Shown piece after piece: positions 6,185-9,755 of a stretch of DNA of 9,755 nt. The DNA is taken from NCBI GenBank assembly GCA_900766795.1, contig CAAFWX010000295.1, forward strand, positions 1-9,755. Reading direction: 5' to 3'. Under the pieces are notes generated by a model. It had not been told where the DNA came from, did not search any database, and saw nothing but the letters and a program-made list of their open reading frames with translations. The DNA is from Oscillospiraceae bacterium. GTDB lineage: Bacteria > Bacillota_A > Clostridia > Oscillospirales > Ruminococcaceae. The first letter of the stretch is position 1. Each line of letters starts with the position of its first letter. The position numbers were made by a program, and so were the translations under genes.

Positions 6185-6689
6185 GCTTTATTGCCGCGCG
6201 GAGCCTGTTAGGAACCTCCTGCACGATTGCCTCCCTTATTTTTTCGTTGGGGTTGAAGATAAGATTTATCTTCCCGTAGTCGCCGTGGTTCACGATGAGG
6301 TAGTATGCGTCCTTTTCCATGCCGCTGGAAGCGTGCACTGTGGCGTCCGCCTCGATATCCTTTTCGGGAGGGTATGGGGCAAACTCCTCGGAAAGCGAGA
6401 GGTCAAGAGTAATCATTCTTTTGCGCTTGCTTTTGCCGATGATTTTGTCGATGTCCATTTCGTTGTTGGTGACGATGTATTCGTACTCAACGTTCATCCG
6501 TCCCGTGAGAATGACGCCGCCGAACAGCACCAGCACCGCAGGAATGACCAGCGAAAACAACCCCGTAATAAGGCACAGAAACATGAACACCGAGGCGAGA
6601 ATAACCGCCCCTATTCCTATTCCTGCCATCTTAAGGTAGTCTGCCTTGGTTTTGGTGCGAGCCACCAGCTGTTCTGCAATGTTATCCAT
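6174..6689 (-). CDS. Conserved two-helix membrane protein of unknown function (resembles the DUF6106 type)
   Basis: This 171-residue protein begins with a charged segment (MDNIAEQLVARTKTKADYLK), then has two hydrophobic helices at about 21-41 and 44-63 separated by a short turn, and a soluble domain from about 65 to the end. The soluble part starts with the striking NVEYEYIVTNNEMDIDKIIGKSKRKR, followed by an acidic stretch and a predicted mixed alpha/beta region. I recall proteins of this design in Clostridia annotated as DUF6106, but I could not check this. Both termini should lie on the same side of the membrane, likely the cytoplasm. The ATG has a strong ribosome binding site (AAGGAGAG) and lies about 36 bases downstream of a good promoter, so it is the first gene of the minus-strand operon. 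No function is assigned. Confidence 0.8.
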   Translation of the reverse strand: MDNIAEQLVARTKTKADYLKMAGIGIGAVILASVFMFLCLITGLFSLVIPAVLVLFGGVILTGRMNVEYEYIVTNNEMDIDKIIGKSKRKRMITLDLSLSEEFAPYPPEKDIEADATVHASSGMEKDAYYLIVNHGDYGKINLIFNPNEKIREAIVQEVPNRLRAAIKHGL

Positions 6690-6731
6690 TAAAATCTCTC
6701 CTTGCCGAGTGTGGGTATATTTATGATTGAT

Positions 6732-6760
6732 ATTATATCAGAAAACCCCACAAAAATCAA
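6732..6760 (-). promoter_or_regulatory. Sigma-A promoter for the minus-strand operon
   Basis: Read on the minus strand: -35 TTGATT (6760-6755), a 17-base spacer, and a consensus -10 TATAAT (6737-6732) preceded by TG at the extended -10 position. Transcription should start near 6725, about 36 bases before the ATG of the two-helix membrane protein. An imperfect inverted repeat (AAAACCCC at 6742-6749, GAGGTTTT at 6761-6768) brackets the -35 box and could be a repressor site. Confidence 0.8.
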
Positions 6761-6768
6761 GAGGTTTT
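6742..6768. promoter_or_regulatory. Possible operator: imperfect inverted repeat over the minus-strand promoter
   Basis: AAAACCCC (6742-6749) and GAGGTTTT (6761-6768) are inverted with 7 of 8 positions matching and 11 bases between. The -35 box lies between the arms and the downstream arm is in the spacer. The predicted start site is near 6725, so the repeat is not transcribed into the minus operon and could only act as DNA. AT-rich regions give such repeats by chance, so this is tentative. Confidence 0.3.
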
Positions 6769-6853
6769 TTATGTATTTCGCATAAAATTTTCTGTCGAAA
6801 GATGGCATATTTCATTCTTCAATAAAAATTCGGTGATAATTTTCTTTTGAGTG

Positions 6854-6882
6854 TTGCAATTTGGGTTGAGATTTGGTATAAT
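6854..6882 (+). promoter_or_regulatory. Sigma-A promoter for proBA
   Basis: -35 TTGCAA (6854-6859), a 17-base spacer and a perfect -10 TATAAT (6877-6882), with TG at 6874-6875 forming an extended -10. The start site should be near 6889, giving a leader of about 48 bases. That leader has no room for a riboswitch or T-box and shows no clear hairpin, so proline control is more likely at the enzyme level. Confidence 0.85.
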
Positions 6883-6936
6883 AAATAGGTACGTTAAAAA
6901 GCGGACAATACTATATAGAAGTAAGAGGGAATAACT

Positions 6937-7725
6937 ATGCCCGATTTGAGTAATAAAAAGCGAATTGTAATAAAGGTCGGAAGCTCCACACTAGCCTACC
7001 CTACGGGGCATCTTAACATCAGAAAGTGCCGCGAGCTTATCGAGGTCATGAGCGACATAAAGAACTCCGGCAGGGAGATTATTTTCGTAACCTCGGGAGC
7101 GCAGGGCGTCGGCGCGGCAAGGGCGGGGCTTCCCAAAAAGCCCACGGATATGCCGGGAAAGCAGGCTTGCGCCGCCATCGGTCAGAGCGAGCTTATGACC
7201 TATTACAGCGAAACTTTCGGCAAATACAACCACAAGGTTGCGCAGATTCTTCTGACGCGCGACGTCATCTCCAACAAGGAGAGAAAGTTCAACGTTGTGA
7301 ACACCTTCAACACCCTGTTCGAGATGGGCGTAATCCCGATTATAAACGCAAACGACGCGGTTTCGATTAAGCAGCTTGACTTTGACGAGAACGACACGCT
7401 TTCCGCAATCGTTGCTTCTCTGTGCGAAGCGGATTTGCTTGTCATGCTTACGGACGTTGACGGGCTTTATGACGGCGACCCGAGAGAAGAGGGCAGCAGG
7501 CTTATCCCCGAGGTGGACAAGATTACCCCCGAAATCATTTCGCTCGCAAAGGGCGCGGGAAGCGACCTCGGCTCGGGCGGAATGCTCACGAAGATAGAAG
7601 CCGCACAGATTGCCACCGAAGCGGGAATAGACACCGTGATTATCGGCAATCACGACCCGCAGCTCCTTTACGAGCTTTTCGAGGGCGAGCCGCGCTGCAC
7701 CTACTTCAAGGCGATTTCCGACTGA
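6937..7725 (+). CDS. proB: Glutamate 5-kinase, short form without PUA domain
   Basis: ProB phosphorylates the gamma-carboxyl of glutamate with ATP, the first and usually proline-inhibited step of proline synthesis. The 262-residue protein is a single amino-acid-kinase domain: IVIKVGSSTL (10-19, with K13), VTSGAQGVG (51-59), PIINANDAV (134-142), DENDTLSAIVA (150-160), LTDVDGLYDGDPR (171-183) and GSGGMLTKIEAA (212-223). It ends where the kinase domain ends, so the RNA-binding-like PUA domain of the 367-residue E. coli enzyme is absent, as in several other bacteria. Start ATG is preceded by AAGAGGGA about 6 bases away. proA follows after 26 bases, in the usual proBA order, and the product gamma-glutamyl phosphate is unstable and handed to ProA. 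Confidence 0.97.
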   Translation: MPDLSNKKRIVIKVGSSTLAYPTGHLNIRKCRELIEVMSDIKNSGREIIFVTSGAQGVGAARAGLPKKPTDMPGKQACAAIGQSELMTYYSETFGKYNHKVAQILLTRDVISNKERKFNVVNTFNTLFEMGVIPIINANDAVSIKQLDFDENDTLSAIVASLCEADLLVMLTDVDGLYDGDPREEGSRLIPEVDKITPEIISLAKGAGSDLGSGGMLTKIEAAQIATEAGIDTVIIGNHDPQLLYELFEGEPRCTYFKAISD

Positions 7726-7732
7726 ATACATA

Positions 7733-7745
7733 CCTGAAAGGAAAC
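7733..7745 (+). repeat. 13-base gene-junction repeat, copy 1
   Basis: CCTGAAAGGAAAC between proB and proA contains the proA ribosome binding site. An identical 13-mer lies at 8992-9004. Confidence 0.7.
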
Positions 7746-7751
7746 GATATT

Positions 7752-8996
7752 ATGGAATACATCGAACAGCTTGGGGCTGCGGCAAAGGCAGCCGTGCCCG
7801 CACTTTCCGTGATGAGGGCTGCCGAAAAGAACGCGGTGCTCTCAGAGATTAGCCGCCGCCTGCTGGACAGCAAGGAGCAGCTTATCGCCGCAAACAGGCT
7901 CGACATTGACGCTGCGGAAAAGAACGGCATGACAAAGGCACTTATCGACCGCCTGACCCTTACGGGAGCGCGAATCGAGGGAATGGCAGAGGGTGTGCGT
8001 CAGGTGATTTCGCTGCCCGACCCCGTGGGCGAGGTTATCGGCGGCGGGGAGCTTGCAAACGGGCTTCGGGTAGTCAAGAAGCGCGTTTCCATCGGCGTAA
8101 TCGGAATCATCTTCGAGAGCCGCCCGAACGTTACGGTTGACGCTGCGGCGCTTTGCTTCAAGGCAGGAAACGCGGTTATTCTCCGCGGAGGAAGCGACGC
8201 GATAAACTCCAACAAGGCTCTTGTGAACCTCATGAGAGCGGCGCTTAAAGCGTGCGGCGCGGACGAAAACTGCATTCAGCTTGTGGAAGACACCTCCCGC
8301 GAGGTATCAACCGCGATGATGAAGCTGAACAGATACATCGACCTGCTTATTCCGCGCGGAAGCGGCAGGCTTATTCAGGCGGTAATCAACAACGCGACCG
8401 TTCCCGTTATCCAGACGGGCGAGGGCAACTGCCACGTCTACGTTGACGAATCCGCCGACATCGACATGGCGGTAAACATCGTGAACAACGCAAAGACCCA
8501 GCGCCCCTCGGTCTGCAACGCTATCGAGAACATTCTCGTGCACGAAAAGGCTGCCCCCGCGTTCTTTAAGAAGCTTGACGCGCTGTGGCAGGGAAAGGTT
8601 GCAATCGTCGGCGACGAGGAAACCGCAAAGCATATTAGCATTGACAAGCCCGCAGACGATACGGAGTACGCGACGGAGTATCTCGACTACCGCCTTTCGT
8701 CAAAGGTTGTATCGAGCGTAGACGAGGCAATCGAGCACATCAACCGCTTCGGCACAAAGCACAGCGAGTGCATAGTAACCTCTGACCTCGCGAATGCGGA
8801 GAAGTTCCAGAAGCTGGTTGACGCGGCGGCAGTGTATGTAAACGCAAGCACCCGCTTCACCGACGGCTTCGAGTTCGGTCTTGGCGCAGAGGTGGGAATT
8901 TCCACCCAGAAGCTTCACGCGCGCGGACCCATGGGACTTGAAGCGCTCACAACCTACAAGTACCTCATAAACGGCGACGGACAGGTCAGAGCCTGA
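7752..8996 (+). CDS. proA: Glutamate-5-semialdehyde dehydrogenase (gamma-glutamyl phosphate reductase)
   Basis: ProA reduces gamma-glutamyl phosphate with NADPH to glutamate semialdehyde, which cyclises to the proline precursor P5C. The 414-residue length is normal. Family hallmarks run through it: RVSIGVIGIIFESRPNV (111-127) in the cofactor domain, ILRGGSDA (143-150), LIPRGSGRLI (199-208), TGEGNCHVYVD (222-232), the catalytic cysteine C255 in RPSVCNAIENILVH, and the C-terminal ARGPMGLEALTTYKY. Nothing is missing. The ribosome binding site AAAGGAAA lies 7 to 10 bases before the ATG. It is co-transcribed with proB and is followed 13 bases later by the next gene, with which it shares its ribosome-binding stretch at the stop codon. 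Confidence 0.98.
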   Translation: MEYIEQLGAAAKAAVPALSVMRAAEKNAVLSEISRRLLDSKEQLIAANRLDIDAAEKNGMTKALIDRLTLTGARIEGMAEGVRQVISLPDPVGEVIGGGELANGLRVVKKRVSIGVIGIIFESRPNVTVDAAALCFKAGNAVILRGGSDAINSNKALVNLMRAALKACGADENCIQLVEDTSREVSTAMMKLNRYIDLLIPRGSGRLIQAVINNATVPVIQTGEGNCHVYVDESADIDMAVNIVNNAKTQRPSVCNAIENILVHEKAAPAFFKKLDALWQGKVAIVGDEETAKHISIDKPADDTEYATEYLDYRLSSKVVSSVDEAIEHINRFGTKHSECIVTSDLANAEKFQKLVDAAAVYVNASTRFTDGFEFGLGAEVGISTQKLHARGPMGLEALTTYKYLINGDGQVRA

Positions 8997-9004
8997 AAGG
9001 AAAC
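8992..9004 (+). repeat. 13-base gene-junction repeat, copy 2
   Basis: CCTGAAAGGAAAC here holds the proA stop TGA and the ribosome binding site of the next gene. It is identical to 7733-7745, where the TGA is not used as a stop. Confidence 0.7.
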
Positions 9005-9009
9005 AGAAT

Positions 9010-9755
9010 ATGGCAAAGAAAAAACGCAGCCGCCCGCAGGCTGCGCAGGCACAAACAAAAGCAAATACACAAGCAAAACCCGAAGCGAAGGCAAAAAAGC
9101 CCGCTCCCGATGAGGAGAAGAAAGCGGGCGGCGAGGTTATCCAGCAGCTTTTCGGCTCTCTTGAAAGCGAGCCGGATATCGAAGCGGAGCTTTCCGAGCT
9201 TGGCGCAGCCCCCGAGGAGGAAGTGCCCGCGGAGGAGCCGAAGAAGAACCGCTTTTTCTTCGTGTTCGCCGTGTTCGTTATAATCATGGCGATAGTCGGC
9301 TGCGTGTCAACGGTGCGGTTTGTCGCAGACCGGACGGCAAAGCTGTTCGACAACACCTCGCTTAAAAACGAGTTTTCGCAGTTCATCTTCCCCGTGGTGG
9401 TGAACGACATCGCACCGTTTGAGTCCGCGTCGGAAATCCCCGATTCCGCGAAAATCACCTGCGCTATCTGGAACATTCTTATCAATAAGGAAACCTCGCA
9501 GTATGAAAGTGCGAACGTCATGGGGCTTTCTATCCCTGAGTATGACGTTGCGGCTTCCTGCAAGGAGCTTTTCGGCTCGTCCGCTTCGGTGGAGCACCAG
9601 TCGGTAGGCTCTGCGGAGGTTCGCTTCACCTATGACGAAATGAGCCACACCTACTCCGCTTCAAAGAATATCCGCTACCTGACCTACGCGCCCAGCATTG
9701 TCAGCATGAGCGAAAGCAACGGAATCTATACGCTTGTCGTCGGCTATATTCCGCC
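9010..9755 (+). CDS. Single-pass membrane protein of unknown function (C-terminus beyond the window)
   Basis: The ATG at 9010 opens a frame that stays open to the end of the window (248 residues seen). Residues 1-80 are low-complexity and highly charged: first Lys/Ala/Gln-rich (MAKKKRSRPQ and KANTQAKPEAKAKKP), then acidic (APEEEVPAEEPKK). A transmembrane helix follows at about 82-100 (FFFVFAVFVIIMAIVG). The rest is a soluble domain with Cys at 98 and in KITCAIWN, expected outside the cell because of the positive N-terminal side. I do not recognise a family; the layout resembles Clostridial envelope proteins with an extracytoplasmic beta-rich domain. The ribosome binding site GAAAGGAAA overlaps the proA stop, so it is likely in the proBA transcript. 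Whether it is related to proline metabolism or merely co-transcribed cannot be judged. A minus-strand frame of 309 codons over the same DNA is a shadow. Confidence 0.85.
   Translation, partial: MAKKKRSRPQAAQAQTKANTQAKPEAKAKKPAPDEEKKAGGEVIQQLFGSLESEPDIEAELSELGAAPEEEVPAEEPKKNRFFFVFAVFVIIMAIVGCVSTVRFVADRTAKLFDNTSLKNEFSQFIFPVVVNDIAPFESASEIPDSAKITCAIWNILINKETSQYESANVMGLSIPEYDVAASCKELFGSSASVEHQSVGSAEVRFTYDEMSHTYSASKNIRYLTYAPSIVSMSESNGIYTLVVGYIP

Noticed and set aside
6889..6936. Riboswitch or T-box in the proB leader
   Set aside because: The leader is only about 48 bases and has no conserved box or stable hairpin visible.
8700..9629. 309-codon open frame on the minus strand over the end of proA and the membrane-protein gene
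   Set aside because: It lies opposite a clear proA C-terminus and a coding frame with a good ribosome binding site; its product is Ser/Phe-rich low complexity typical of antisense frames.

Overview
The window is the end of an assembled contig. Its first 32 bases are an untrimmed Illumina adapter, and real sequence begins at about base 33. The DNA is moderately GC-rich and packed with genes that have strong AAGGAG-type ribosome binding sites and sigma-A promoters. The gene families (GH13 hydrolase, TetM-like factor fused to a YacP/Rae1 domain, a small conserved two-helix membrane protein, compact ProB) suggest a Clostridia genome, probably of Oscillospirales/Ruminococcaceae type. That placement is inferred from protein flavour and was not tested.

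Two gene groups diverge from a 247-base intergenic region (6690-6936), which carries one good promoter for each direction. To the left (minus strand) lie, in order: a small two-helix membrane protein; a degenerate AcpS-like protein that lacks both expected metal ligands; an intrinsic terminator; an EF-G/TetM-like GTPase fused to a complete Rae1-type NYN ribonuclease domain; the tRNA t6A37 methyltransferase TrmO; a cytoplasmic GH13 alpha-glucosidase-like enzyme; a SpoU/TrmH-type RNA methyltransferase whose natural reading frame is cut by an in-frame TAG at codon 31; and the first 19 codons of another, probably membrane, protein that is lost at the contig end. To the right (plus strand) lie proB and proA, the first two steps from glutamate to proline, followed by a single-pass membrane protein of unknown function that runs off the window.

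The most interesting part is 5754-5809 together with the fusion gene it precedes. The minus transcript can form either a terminator just after the AcpS-like gene or a 12-bp hairpin that buries the whole ribosome binding site of the TetM-Rae1 fusion. The two structures compete for the same bases. The gene they appear to control joins a ribosome-binding translational GTPase to an A-site mRNA endonuclease, so its regulation and its product both point to ribosome surveillance or protection. TrmO and the TrmH-like protein downstream add tRNA/rRNA modification to the same transcription unit. The GH13 enzyme is the exception to that theme.
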